Origin: Rhizomys pruinosus
Lineage: Eukaryota > Chordata > Mammalia > Rodentia > Spalacidae
Assembly (NCBI GenBank): GCA_009823505.1
Contig: VZQC01000396.1
Span: 376,275-440,274, forward strand
DNA: 64,000 nt
Reading direction: 5' to 3'
Shown here one piece after another: positions 45,501-54,349 of this stretch; within the stretch, counting starts at the first letter, position 1; each line of letters opens with the position of its first letter. The position numbers were made by a program, and so were the translations under genes. Under the pieces are notes generated by a model, which was not told the origin of the DNA, searched no databases, and saw only the letters and a program-made list of their open reading frames with translations.

Positions 45501-47924
45501 TGCAGCCCAGGAGTCTCCGGAACAGGAGGAAGGGGGCAGCCTGGGCTCCTTGTGCTTCCCTCACATCACCCTGCTGCAACACCAGGCCCTACTGGATCCT
45601 ACGGGTCCTTTGAGAATCATCTCATTTGAGTGCTCTACTGGAGGTAGATCCTGCTCTTGTCGTCTGGGGACTGAAGTGTAGAAGTTAAGTCACTTTCTAA
45701 CGTTACACAGGCCAGACCGTATAGGAGTTCTCACTCTCTTGCTCACAAACTTCGTTTCATTTTTAAAAATGAAGGATGGGTGCCCTACTCTACAGCTATT
45801 CTGGATAGTCCTGTGCTGCCATCTGCTGACTAGTTTTAGAGAGGCAGCCTGAGCCTATCTGTAGTCTAGGTACTGTTTAGGGACAGTGAACAGATGTGGT
45901 AATGGCATTTTAGTCCCTAGTAGGAAAGACAAGCCATAAAAACCGATTTCTGCCAGGTGTAGTGGCGCACACCTTTAATCCCAGCACTCGGGAGGCAGAG
46001 GTAGGTGGGTCTCTGTGGGTTCAAGGCCAGCCTGGTCTACAGAGCGAGCTCCAGGACACCTGGTACTAAAAGGGAGACCCTGTCTCAAAAATACCAAAAA
46101 AAGGGTAAAAATTAAAAAAATAATAAAAAACAAAATAAACAGATTTGTGAGTGAAATAAGTATGTTCTTTATTGGTACTAAGAAAAAAACAAGTAGAGAT
46201 AGTGGTGTCTGAGTTGTATGTGTCTGTGTACCTGTAGGAAAGATGGCAGGGAGAGTTTCGATAGGGTCGCTTTTGTTAAGATCGGAAGGAAGCAGGCGTG
46301 GTGGCACACACCTTTAATCCCAGCACTCAGGAGGCAGAGGCAGGTGGATCTATGAGCTCCAGGCCAGCCTTGTCTACACAACAAGCTCCAGGCTGTGTGC
46401 ATCTGTGGACACAGCCAGTGCAGAGTCATGAATGCCTGGCATAGAGTGGACTGGGAAGGGAGGCAGAGCGACTGCAGAGGAGAGTAAGGACCAGGGGCCA
46501 CATCCCACAGGTAGGTTCCTGCAGATTAGAGTAAGAACTTCAACTGAGAAGGAAAACAGTGCAATAAACAGGCCTGACAGCAAGTGTGCTGTGTTGAGAA
46601 CAGATGGTATGGAGGAAGGCCTGGGGTGGGGGTGTGAGCAGAAACAAGGACTTAACAGCTGCTCCAGTGATCGCAGATTCTGGGTATAATCTAAAGGTAC
46701 AGTAGACAAAAATTGCTGATAGATTAGAAGTGGCGTGTGTGAAAGAGGAGCCAAGTGTGACTCCAATTTCCCTGAGCAGAGGGAAGTGCTGTGTTAAATG
46801 TAGGCGCCCATTAGATTATCAAGTTCAGGTGGCGCAGACGTCTTTATCCCCTTGCCCCAGTCTCTCCATGTATCTAGGTGGCCAGTGCTAAATTTTCTGT
46901 TTCCCAGGAGACAAACGTCTTGGGCTTCAAAGGGCCTCGCAAGATGAGTGTGATCGTCCCGGGCATGAACATGGTTCACGAGAGAGTCTGTATCCGTCCC
47001 CGCAATGTAAGTCTCCCTCCCCCAAGGCTTCCCCAGCACCCCAGAACTCCAGCAGGTGGGGAGGTTACAATTTGAGAACCCCTGAAATCTCAGGAAACCT
47101 AACCCTTATTCCTGGGAAAGAGCCCTTCTCTGGGTGATTAGAATGCCGGGGCCTGGCCTGGCTCAAGTGACACCGCCCCCCAGGAGCACGAGACACTGCT
47201 AGCACGCTGGCAGAATAAGAACACAGAGAGCATCATTGAGCTGCAGAACAAGACACCAGTCTGGAATGACGACACACAGTCCTACGTACTCAACTTCCAT
47301 GGGCGCGTCACTCAGGCCTCTGTGAAGAACTTCCAGATCATCCACAGCAATGACCGTAAGTGTTCCTACCCCTCCTCACTTACACTGTCCTGGATACCCA
47401 GGGCCCTTGGGTCAGCCCACTTAACCCAGTCCACACTTGCCAGAGTATCAGGATATCGGCTTACGTTAGATGTAAAGAATGTTCTAGCTGGGATGAGTAG
47501 AAAGCCCTGGAAGAGCCTTTGAAACCCTGGTGTTAGAATCTGTGTGCTCAGCAGAGTCCGGGGCTTGGGAGCACCCTTTGAGTGGCGGCCCTCTCTTCCC
47601 TGTCTCGTGCCGTTCACCTCTCCTTTACCTGCTGCTGCCTCCTCACCTCCTCTCCCAATCGGCCTCTTTTCATTCTTTGGGATTTCTCTGGCATCTCTTG
47701 CTTCTTTTCCTTCCCTCTTGTGGCTTATGTGTCTGTCCTTCTCTCCCCCATCCCTGTTCTCTCTCTGTCCATGCTTGTGCCTGGCCACAGCGGACTACAT
47801 CGTCATGCAGTTTGGCCGTGTAGCAGAGGATGTATTCACCATGGATTACAACTACCCACTGTGTGCACTGCAGGCCTTTGCCATTGCTCTGTCCAGCTTC
47901 GACAGCAAGCTGGCCTGCGAGTAG
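27474..47924 (+). CDS. Tub: Tubby protein, complete 12-exon coding region (505 aa)
   Basis: Exons join at 27474-27511, 35340-35391, 35751-35913, 39944-40087, 41296-41463, 42662-42780, 43842-44039, 44304-44416, 45186-45303, 46908-47006, 47184-47355 and 47791-47924: 1,518 nt, 505 residues, matching the usual length of mouse Tub. The N-terminus has a conserved basic helix (about 24-46) that in the family binds IFT-A, and a nuclear-localisation-like KKKR at 39-42. Residues 197-204 are acidic, followed by a serine run. The tubby beta-barrel domain spans about 243-505, with the PtdIns(4,5)P2-contacting pair K330 and R332, family signature [14 protein letters not shown] at 442-455 and the C-terminal signature [16 protein letters not shown] at 490-505. 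Tubby acts at plasma membrane, cilium and nucleus, moving GPCRs into cilia. Loss causes obesity and retinal and cochlear degeneration in mice. No frameshift or premature stop is present. Confidence 0.98.
30146..30364 (-). mobile_element. B2 SINE
   Basis: Antisense B2 in Tub intron 1, with 'aagagggcattggatcccct' and the head 'cactgagccatctctccatc'. Confidence 0.92.
30471..30692 (-). mobile_element. B2 SINE
   Basis: Second antisense B2 in intron 1, about 100 bp after the first and in the same orientation. The copies differ enough to be separate insertions. Confidence 0.92.
34991..35098 (-). mobile_element. B1 SINE relic
   Basis: Degraded antisense B1 ('gatagggcctcacataaccc', 'ctagtgctgggattacaaga') about 240 bp upstream of exon 2. 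Confidence 0.7.
35340..35391 (+). CDS. Tub: Tub coding exon 2
   Basis: 52 nt between ctcgtgcag and gtgagt. Completes Ser13 and encodes residues to Gln30 ([17 protein letters not shown]), the start of the conserved N-terminal helix. Ends in phase 0. Confidence 0.98.
35392..35750 (+). other. Tub: Tub intron 2
   Basis: 359-bp GT-AG intron with no repeat recognised. Confidence 0.9.
35751..35913 (+). CDS. Tub: Tub coding exon 3
   Basis: 163 nt, residues 31-84 plus the first base of Val85. It carries the basic run KQKKKRQEP (37-45), the conserved LMVQANADG segment and a second basic patch RPRSRRAR (55-62), together the likely bipartite nuclear-localisation region. Acceptor cctatgcag, donor gtacac. 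Confidence 0.98.
37409..37561 (-). mobile_element. B1 SINE
   Basis: Antisense B1 in Tub intron 3, near consensus, ending 'gccaccacgcccggcta' at its junction with a B2. Confidence 0.95.
37562..37777 (-). mobile_element. B2 SINE
   Basis: Antisense B2 abutting the B1, with 'cgtgcaatgccgcggaagtc' and an intact head 'gctaggccatctctccagcc'. Confidence 0.95.
38212..38394 (+). mobile_element. B1 SINE with (CAA)n tail
   Basis: Sense B1 'gggctgggcgtggtggcgca', missing a few bases in 'cctagttctgggaggcag', with a (CAA)n-rich tail. It lies 43 bp before the 52-bp array. Confidence 0.94.
38437..39157. repeat. 52-bp minisatellite in Tub intron 3, about 14 copies
   Basis: Units contain 'gatggtaggagacaccagaa' then 'cccacagtgacccccagtgg' and 'acgtttctgaga'. 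Variation is low, mostly cacc/cccc and a few point changes. One early unit near 38,489 lacks 6 bp. The array starts right after a poly(A) run at 38421-38436. No unit carries a stop in several minus-strand frames, so long spurious open frames arise, for example 38310-39182. Confidence 0.95.
39944..40087 (+). CDS. Tub: Tub coding exon 4
   Basis: 144 nt, residues 85-132 plus the first base of Gly133. It is a low-complexity Ala/Lys/Gly linker. The protein here reads [20 protein letters not shown] where mouse, as I recall it, has slightly different residues, which fits a fast-evolving disordered segment. Acceptor ctgagcag, donor gtcagc. Confidence 0.97.
40088..41295 (+). other. Tub: Tub intron 4
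   Basis: 1.2-kb GT-AG intron, unique sequence, no repeat or extra exon recognised. Confidence 0.88.
41296..41463 (+). CDS. Tub: Tub coding exon 5
   Basis: 168 nt, residues 133-188 plus the first base of Gly189. It encodes the disordered central segment that includes [20 protein letters not shown]. Acceptor ggcctacag, donor gtgagc. Confidence 0.97.
41733..41884 (-). mobile_element. B1 SINE
   Basis: Antisense B1 in intron 5. Its right end is diverged ('gattcaaagcattcgccact'). Confidence 0.9.
42150..42245. repeat. 48-bp tandem duplication
   Basis: Units 42150-42197 and 42198-42245 are identical except for one base (cagccccg/caggcccg), indicating a recent duplication in Tub intron 5. Confidence 0.95.
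42662..42780 (+). CDS. Tub: Tub coding exon 6
   Basis: 119 nt, completing Gly189 to Arg228. It holds the acidic DEEDDEDE at 197-204, a five-serine run and the Ser/Thr-rich [13 protein letters not shown], a likely phosphorylation-prone linker before the tubby domain. Acceptor caccacag, donor gtgagt, phase 0 at the end. Confidence 0.97.
42845..43385 (-). mobile_element. Rodent interspersed repeat split by a B2
   Basis: 'ttgctgtagtaaacactgac', 'ggtcccagtccatcactgaa' and, after the B2, 'acagtggattgggtgctccc' form one dispersed rodent repeat. The family name is uncertain. Flanks of the nested B2 share 'cagctagcttnc'-like bases, consistent with insertion into the older element. Confidence 0.6.
43047..43276 (-). 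mobile_element. B2 SINE nested in an older repeat
   Basis: Antisense B2 with 'agaagagggtgtcagatccc' and head 'cactgagccatctctctatc', bordered on both sides by 'cagctagct'-type sequence that could be its target-site duplication. Confidence 0.88.
43842..44039 (+). CDS. Tub: Tub coding exon 7
   Basis: 198 nt, residues 229-294, phase 0 at both ends. It starts the tubby domain: [20 protein letters not shown], then [20 protein letters not shown] and HLDREDGKK. Acceptor ccacatag, donor gtaagg. Confidence 0.98.
44304..44416 (+). CDS. Tub: Tub coding exon 8
   Basis: 113 nt, residues 295-331 plus two bases of Arg332. It encodes [18 protein letters not shown] and ends DSYIGKLR. K330 and R332 are the residues known to contact the phosphates of PtdIns(4,5)P2 in mouse tubby. 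The Arg332 codon is split by the intron (CG|G). A (GGGA)n run follows 22 nt after the donor. Confidence 0.98.
44417..45185 (+). other. Tub: Tub intron 8
   Basis: 769-bp GT-AG intron with a G-rich tract at 44438-44467 close to its donor (gtacag). No SINE recognised. Confidence 0.88.
44438..44467 (+). repeat. (GGGA)n tract, possible G-quadruplex
   Basis: Six or more G-triplets separated by single A on the coding strand, beginning 22 nt after the exon 8 donor. The motif meets the simple four-run G-quadruplex pattern in RNA and in non-template DNA. Confidence 0.8.
45186..45303 (+). CDS. Tub: Tub coding exon 9
   Basis: 118 nt, completing Arg332 through Tyr371: [20 protein letters not shown] followed by [19 protein letters not shown]. 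The tubby-domain core [13 protein letters not shown] is intact. Acceptor tccttcag, donor gtgagt. Confidence 0.98.
45953..46104 (+). mobile_element. B1 SINE
   Basis: Sense B1 ('ccaggtgtagtggcgcacac') with an altered 3' part 'ggtactaaaagggagaccct'. Confidence 0.92.
46291..46392 (+). mobile_element. 3'-truncated B1 SINE
   Basis: Sense B1 that stops after 'aacaagctccagg' and lacks the usual 3' part and A-tail. Confidence 0.88.
46908..47006 (+). CDS. Tub: Tub coding exon 10
   Basis: 99 nt, residues 372-404, phase 0 both ends: [20 protein letters not shown] then [13 protein letters not shown], a highly conserved tubby-domain segment. Acceptor ttcccag, donor gtaagt. Confidence 0.98.
47184..47355 (+). 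CDS. Tub: Tub coding exon 11
   Basis: 172 nt, residues 405-461 plus the first base of Pro462. It contains the family signature [14 protein letters not shown]. The donor is gtaagt, intact. In the classical mouse tubby mutant the donor of this intron is lost and the intron is retained. Here retention would add 55 residues before a stop at 47520-47522. Confidence 0.98.
47356..47790 (+). other. Tub: Tub intron 11
   Basis: 435-bp GT-AG intron with a long pyrimidine-rich 3' half and acceptor ctggccacag. No repeat recognised. Confidence 0.92.
47791..47924 (+). CDS. Tub: Tub coding exon 12 (terminal)
   Basis: 134 coding nt, completing Pro462 to Glu505 and the TAG stop at 47922-47924. It encodes the hydrophobic central helix of the barrel, ending [16 protein letters not shown], which is required for fold stability. 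Confidence 0.98.
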
Positions 47925-48156
47925 AGGCCTCCTCTATCTTTGGGGTGGCCCAGCCTGGAGTAGAGCTTGCCTGCCTGCCTGCCTGCGGAGACAGCCCTGT
48001 CTACCCTCTTGTCGATAGGCCTTTTGCCAGATGAAGCTGCGGCCTCAGCAGGCTCCCTGGCCTTGCCAACCAGACACTGGCTGCTCTGCCTCTGCTGCTG
48101 AAGCAAGGGAGTAGTGAATGGGTGTACAGGGACAAGAGTATGTCTGTTCCCCATCA

Positions 48157-48180
48157 CACACACACACACACACACACACA
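48157..48180. repeat. (CA)n microsatellite in Tub 3'UTR
   Basis: About 12 CA dinucleotides, followed by a looser CA-rich stretch to 48,225. Likely polymorphic. Confidence 0.9.
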
Positions 48181-51100
48181 TAGTTCCCCATGACACGCAC
48201 GCACACGTGCACACGCCCACACCCACTCTTGGGTCAGTACTCTGCTGCAGTTGTTTGCCACACTGGGGAAACCTCTTTGGCCGCAAGGCCAGAGGAGTTG
48301 GAAGGAGAGGAAGCACAAGCAGGGCTGCTGTGGCCCAGCCATGCACTCAGCCCCGAGTCAGAGGACAGTGGCTGCCCCAGCAGGTAGGAGTGCAGTGTGT
48401 GTGTAGAGGCAGATGGACTTCACATAGCAGAGGGCTTGGTGGCAGGCTGAAAGCCTTCGTCCCTCAAAAGGCCCACGCAGGCCTGAGGGAATTGAGGGGG
48501 TGGTGGGGACAGCTGAGCAGGAGAACCTTGCTAGGGCTGCAGGGGCCTGTCTGGTGACAAAATCAGTGACAGCTTAGAGTGCTAGCTTCAGGTTTGCCCT
48601 GTGCTTGAAGCAATGGGGAGCCAGCTCCCAAAGCCAAATATCTGAGTGGATGGGGCCTACAAGAGGGTCCCGAGCATACTCCCTGCCTCAGTGCTGTCCC
48701 TGGAGACAGCTGAGCATTCCCAGCACAACACCTATGAAACATACATGGTGTCTAGGTTACCATTCTCAAGTCCTGGCATGCATGAGGGAGGATGTCCTCT
48801 CTAGACCTAGTTCTGGGTGCCCTTGACCATCTCAGCTCCCCCTGCTGGCAGCTGAGTTACGACTGCTGAGGGCTCCTGCATGGTTCTCCGTGGTGGGGAA
48901 TGGAGGAGGGTGAGGGGAGCAGAGGATATTTTAAGGCCACAAGAGATCAGAAGTAGCAGGACTCTTAGGAATCGGCGTTGCTCTGGGAAAATCATGCTGA
49001 GAAAACGGGGCCTGACTCCTGGTTACCCAGACGGTCGATGGCAGATCTCAGAGCCTCAGGTTCTACTGGTTTCCTTCCCCACTGTTTCCTACGAAACTAG
49101 ACTCTAGCTCTCTGGGCTTTGGTGGTCCATTCCGCATGCCCTTTCCCTTCCCAGGTCCAGACTTAGAATGGCTCACTAGGCAATCAGGCAGGTCCCTGTT
49201 GGGAGCTGTTTGGGCTTTCTTCATTCTGATCTCGCCTCACCTGTGCTAGGCCCCTCCATGAGGGCTGTGGGCTGTGAGCAGACCTCAGCAAGCCCACTGC
49301 ACAGGGCTCTGTGCAGCTGTGACAGGCTCCTGAGGATTTGCGGGGGGGGGGGGCACTGAGCACTGTCCACTGCCACTTTTCCTTGGATGGCACCCCTCAC
49401 CTGGCAGGCTTGGAAACTGAGCTGTTTTTACCTGTGCATTATCTGCCCTAGGATAGGCTTCGTGCCCAGAAGGAGATGTAAAAAAAAAAAAAATCAGTGG
49501 TAAACAAATATTTAGATATTGTTTTAAAAGTAGATATACTTGGAAAAACTAAATAGGGAATTAAAAAGTAAGATCATAATTGGCATAGGTAAATGAGGCT
49601 CTACAGGTAAAGAAGCTCTTTCACTGGTAGGTGGGAGTCGTATACTTGGTTTCTGGTAATAAGAGATTTTCCTGTGTTGGATACTTTAAGCAAGGCACAC
49701 TTACTGTAGCAGGATCTGACACACCTGAGCCATACATCTGTGTGAGACACCCCTCCAGGAGCTAGCCTTTGTTAAGATGGTCTAGTTTCTAGGGGGCACT
49801 AGACACCTGTGGGAGCTAGCCTATTCCTGAAGGAAGCTACTGTGCCATCTCTCTTCCATAGTTCTACTTTGCCCTTCTCTCCTGACTTTAAGGAGAAACC
49901 TGCTAACATTAGAGGTGATGGAAACTAGGTGATCTCTAGTCTGGGCAAGCTCCAGGTCTACAATCTTAAGGTAGAACAGGTGGATTCTGGAGTCTAGTGA
50001 GGTGGGGAGACCTCATGGAAGCACATAGGAGAGGGGACTGGCTGGCTGTTTTGATACCATCGGGAAATAGGCTGAACCTTCTAACCAGCATTAAAGAGCA
50101 GCCACAGCCCAGATCCTCATTGGGCACCGAGTGACGGCACAGGCCCAGGGACTCAAAGCTGTCAGGGCCTGAGATCAGCTGGGTTCAGCCTTTCCCACAG
50201 TAAGAGTTCTTGCCCTTCACACACTCTGCCCAGCTGGTTCTGGATTGGCCAGCGTATTGGTGTGGGATTGCAGTCCCTAAGGGTGTTTGGCAGCTGGGAC
50301 CTTAGGCAGCTCCTCTGTAATTGCTCCTGGCTCTGCACCCCCAAACTCTCCACCCTCTGCTCCAAAACAGTTCCTCTGCAGAGTGGTGACATTAACTCCC
50401 CCAACTCCTCTCCAAGTCTAGCTTTTTCTTTCTTTCTGGCTCCAAGGTGCTCTGTGTCTGTCTGTGTGTGTCTGTGTGTCTGAGTGTATCCGGAGGAAAG
50501 GACAAACTTGTAAATCAGCTGACATTTCTTAAGATCGTATGACTGAGGATGAGTAGGAAAGGAATAAGGAGGCAGCTGTAATCACTGTCCCTCATTAATG
50601 CTCTTTCACCAAATGGGAAATTACCAGCTCTTTCTCCCAGGGTTCTGAGCAGGAGGAAACTATTCAAGAAAGTTCAGTCTCAGTTCTCTACCCCTGAAGA
50701 AAGTGGCGTGTCACATGCATCCTTTTACATGAGTGTGAACAGACTCTGGTGATGGTGCCTTAACCATGACACTAACAGGAAGCATGTAAGGTGCAGGCCT
50801 GAGTGAAGAGAGGTGTTAGGAACAAAGAGGCGTGATGACAGGCTCCTGGAGAGAACTCCTGGAACCTGCCTACTCCAGGGATAAATGAGGTGACAGAATT
50901 GCAGAGGCAGGGGTTTCTTCATTCTAGAGATGGTAGGATATTTACCTTGAACTTTATTTAAAGGCGCTTCTAAGTTTAACAAGCAGTAGGGATGGCTTGA
51001 AAGGAAAATACCCATGCTTTGCTCAGATATGGTCTACAGAGAGGAGAGGTACAGGGAGAAGGCAGCCATGTCTGTGGCTATGCAAGCACAACTTTAAAGT

Positions 51101-51914
51101 CTCCATGGTGGACAGCCTGTTCTCCCCCTTACTCATTACTGAGGCCTTGGCTTTTCTGTCCCAGCCATGATAGCCTGTGGGATCTGAGGGTGTCAGGTAC
51201 CATTAGTCAGGGAATGCTTTCTTAGCACTACCACAGGGCCCTGGCTTGTAGACCTGCTGTAGCCTCCTGGACAGGCTCCAGATGGACTTGAGTTTCAGTT
51301 TATGGCCCCTTACTTAATGTATCTCTGCCATCTCAAGATCTTAAGAGGAATTGTGATCAGTTTTCCAGCCAAGCAGAGAGGCAAGCTGGTCTTACAAGAA
51401 TACTACTGCACTTAGAGCAGCTACACTTGTGTGAGCAAACCACAGTCAAAATCTGTTTTCCTTGTTAGCTTGCTGCAGGATTCAGGGTGAAAGTGAATCC
51501 ATGATTTCATCACTATCTTTCCTAGCTCATTTCTGTGCCTCCTTTCTTTTCTAAGAAAGACATCGCATCTCTCTCCTCTGTTCTGTCCCTCTCTCCCATG
51601 TCAAGGTCCAGGTAGAGCTGGAAATGAGGCTGAGATCTGCAGTTTTCTAGAGGGCACCTCAGAGTAGCATAGAAAGGGAACCCAACTCTGGCTGCTCCGA
51701 TCCTGCATTTAGTGACATGGGGCTTGGTCACACAACATGTCTGTTGCTGGAAACACAGATTTAGCCAGTTTTCACAATGCCTAGAACGTGTATGTCTATT
51801 TGCACAAGATTGTCTTTTCCTATTTTGGAGTGGTCAGACATTTTATTTTTGTTCAAAATTATCTCGAGTTTTAGAAAAACTTGCAAAACTGTGCTTTTAT
51901 TAAGTGACTTTTTG

Positions 51915-51920
51915 AATAAA
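51915..51920 (+). terminator. Tub: Tub poly(A) signal AATAAA
   Basis: AATAAA followed by the U/GU-rich sequence 'ctttttggtattctg' and later 'ggtatgtgc'. Cleavage would be expected at about 51,930-51,950. An ATTAAA at 52051-52056 followed by 'gccgtgtctttgttttcc' is a possible alternative. Confidence 0.65.
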
Positions 51921-51946
51921 CTTTTTGGTATTCTGAAGCAAATGTA

Positions 51947-51956
51947 TTTATTTATT
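51947..51956 (-). terminator. Ric3: Ric3 poly(A) signal (overlapping AATAAA copies, minus strand)
   Basis: The plus-strand tttatttatt reads AATAAATAAA on the minus strand. A third minus AATAAA lies at 51896-51901. Minus-strand cleavage would fall around 51,890-51,940. Assigning this to Ric3 is an inference from gene order and from the tail-to-tail arrangement I recall in human. Confidence 0.5.
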
Positions 51957-52120
51957 GGTATGTGCAATGACAAACTTGGTATTTTCCCATAATGACATTA
52001 TGTATGTTGTAGAATTTAGTGTTTGTCTAAGTATAGACATATATCAACAAATTAAACTTGAACTGTTTCACTGCCGTGTCTTTGTTTTCCATAAACTATA
52101 TCTCCTCTCAAACTGTTTTT

Positions 52121-52275
52121 GGATTTTTTTTTTTTGTCTTTTTGAGACAGGGTCTCCTTGTAGCCCCCAGCTGTCCTGGAACTCTGTAGATCAGGCTGGC
52201 CTTGAACTCACAAAGATCCGCCTGCCTCTGCCTCCCAAGTGCTAGGATTAAAGGCGTGCGCTACCACGCCCAGCT
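52121..52275 (-). mobile_element. B1 SINE (first of two near-identical copies)
   Basis: Antisense B1 with diagnostic 'tagcccccagctgtcctgga' and the shortened 'actctgtagatcaggc'. Its left flank is tcaaactgttttt. The same flank sequence appears on the right of the copy at 53239 instead of on the right of this copy. Confidence 0.94.
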
Positions 52276-52448
52276 TAATGGCTTTTTTTATTTTTATTTT
52301 TTTTATTTTTTTTATTTTGCAATGCTGCAGCCTCAATCATACTAAACAGACAATAGCACTCCTGTGGAGGAGGAATAGATTTTTCCTGTTTCTAAACTGT
52401 TACATGTACCTAGAGTATTGTTCTTTTATATTTTTATTGCTATATAAC

Positions 52449-52606
52449 ACATTTTTTTTGTGTGTCTTTTAGAGACAGGATCTCCCTGTAGCTCCAGCTG
52501 TCCTGGAACTCACTCTGTAGACCAGGCTGGCCTTGAGCTCACAGAGATCCGCCTGCCTCTGCCTCCCAAGAGCTAGGATTAAAGGCGTGCGCCACCACGC
52601 CCGGCT
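52449..52606 (-). mobile_element. B1 SINE
   Basis: Antisense B1, near consensus, ending 'gcgccaccacgcccggctat'. Confidence 0.94.
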
Positions 52607-52640
52607 ATAACACTTTTTTTACAAAGTTAGTAGCTTAAAA

Positions 52641-52840
52641 CTACACCCATGTACCAGGTAGAGTGCTTGACTGCATGCATCTAAAGTCTAATATTCAATC
52701 CCTAGCACCACATAAACTGGGTATGTAGCAAGTGCCTACAGTTCCAGCACTCAGGAGGTAGAGGCAGGAAAACAGTTTAAGATCATCCTTAGCTACATAA
52801 TGAGTTGGAGGCCAACCTAAGCTATAGACCCTACTCTGTA
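52641..52840 (+). mobile_element. ID-B1 composite SINE relic
   Basis: tRNA-like head 'aggtagagtgcttgactgca' and 'ttcaatccctagcaccacat', followed by a B1-like body 'agttccagcactcaggaggt'. Diverged. Confidence 0.65.
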
Positions 52841-52952
52841 CCAATATATCAATTATAATGAATGAGGATCTATGTACCAGTGACATTTTATGTACAGACA
52901 CAAATGAAGTTTCATGTCATTTTCATGTGTCACAAAATATCACTCATTTTAT

Positions 52953-53107
52953 TTTATTGGTTTTTTTGAGACAGGCTCTCCCTGTAGCCCCAGCTGGCCT
53001 TGAACTTGCTATGTAGATCAATATCAAGCTGGCCTTGAACTTACAGAGATCTGCCTGCCTCTGCCTCCCAAGTACTGGGATTAAAGATGTGAGCCACCAT
53101 GGCCAGT
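52953..53107 (-). mobile_element. B1 SINE
   Basis: Antisense B1 with a local duplication in 'atgtagatcaatatcaagct'. Confidence 0.92.
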
Positions 53108-53122
53108 TCTGGTTTTTTTGTT

Positions 53123-53237
53123 TTGTTTTGTTTTGGTCTTTTTGAGATAGAGTCTCCTTGTAGCCCCAGCTGTCCTGGAACTCGATATGTAGGTCAGGCT
53201 GGCCTTGAATTCACAGAGCTCCACCTGCCTCTGCCTC
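53123..53237 (-). mobile_element. B1 SINE truncated at an N
   Basis: Antisense B1 that runs to 'cctgcctctgcctc' and is then interrupted by the ambiguous base at 53,238. The remainder of its body is absent. Confidence 0.9.
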
Positions 53238-53238
53238 N
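53238..53238. other. Ambiguous base / probable assembly join
   Basis: The only 'n' in the window. It lies inside one B1, and the next base starts in the middle of another B1 that is 115/116 identical to 52160-52275. Confidence 0.9.
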
Positions 53239-53354
53239 GTAGCCCCCAGCTGTCCTGGAACTCTGTAGATCAGGCTGGCCTTGAACTCACAAAGATCCGC
53301 CTGCCTCTGCCTCCCAAGTGCTAGGATTAAAGGCGTGCGCCACCACGCCCAGCT
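53239..53354 (-). mobile_element. Partial B1 SINE (second near-identical copy)
   Basis: Differs from 52160-52275 at one base only (gcgcc/gcgct). It shares the same rare 4-nt loss and extra C. Its right flank tcaaactgtttt matches the left flank of the first copy. Confidence 0.94.
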
Positions 53355-54029
53355 CAAACTGTTTTCTATACCATTCATTTCTAGGGGCCTCAAGTGGTTA
53401 GGTAGGTGACAGCCACAAAAAGAGCAGCTTGTTCAGAACCAGTGGCGTGTGGATCAGCACTGCTGGGCCATGAAGTTTAAGGAATATGGATGCACGTGCA
53501 CAAAGGTGGGAAATGGTGGGGTCAGAAGACACCAGGTAGAAGAGTCCACTTTGGGGTTATCTGGGCACTGAAGGGGCTGGCAGGTAGTAGTCTTTGTAGG
53601 TGTAGCCCTTGGGAACAGAACTGGGCTATAGGGCTGAAGAGTGGGGAAGGCCTGGTGCTGTTAGAGCCTTAACCGTCTAGACAGAACTTACACATGCACC
53701 AGAGTCCTTTCTGGCCTATGAAACTTGAAGCCAAGACAATGAGGGCCTACAGTTGCTGCTGGAAGGTAGGCAGCAAAGGTCTGATCTTGAGGACAGAAGT
53801 CAGAGTCACGCGAGCACTGCAAACTGACCCTGGACCATTCCTGGCAGTCAAGGTGGCCTTAGAGGGTATCAAGTGGAACAATTCAGTTTTACAAGGCTCA
53901 AAGACTGTGATGGTGTTAGGTATTTACTGCATGTGAGACACACATTCCATAAACAGTATCTCATTTAATCCTACTAGTCCTATAATGTGGACATGATTTC
54001 CAGTTACTGCACCGTGAGAAGGGAAAGAT

Positions 54030-54172
54030 CTTGGTGTGGTGGCCTACGCTTTTAATGCCAGCACTAGGGAGGCAGAAGACAGGCCAATCTCTGTGAGTTC
54101 AAGGCCAGCCTGGTCTGCATAGCTGGAGTTACAGGAAGACCCTGTCTCAAAAAGATTAAAAAAAAAAAAAAC
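54030..54172 (+). mobile_element. B1 SINE
   Basis: Sense B1 with a deletion in the 3' third ('gcatagctggagttacagga') and a poly(A) tail. Confidence 0.9.
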
Positions 54173-54349
54173 CTAAGAAAAAGATTCTTTGTCCTGTTTT
54201 CTTGGCACTAAAAGCTGACAGTACATTTTAGACATGTCATTGGTTAAGGGTACAGAATGCTTCGGGTTTCCTGATTCCTGCTCAATAGCTGACACACTAA
54301 ATTTTCTCAAAAATACCTAATATAAAGTGTTGGGGGTTGTTTGTCTACC

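Larger units (their letters stand above)
45304..46907 (+). other. Tub: Tub intron 9
   Basis: 1.6-kb GT-AG intron with two sense B1 copies. No other exon recognised. Confidence 0.88.
47925..51940 (+). other. Tub: Tub 3'UTR (about 4 kb)
   Basis: Follows the TAG stop. It contains (GCCT)n at about 47,968-47,986, a (CA)n at 48,157-48,180, a G-run near 49,342, an A-run near 49,481 and a TG-rich tract at 50,455-50,485, and no recognised SINE. The first canonical AATAAA that looks like a terminal site is at 51915. The length agrees with the long 3'UTR I recall for the human gene. Confidence 0.7.

Noticed and set aside
47530..48034. Open frames starting in Tub intron 11 and running through exon 12
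   Set aside because: Only the frame continuing from exon 11 after splicing gives the conserved tubby C-terminus. The others are out-of-frame or intronic.
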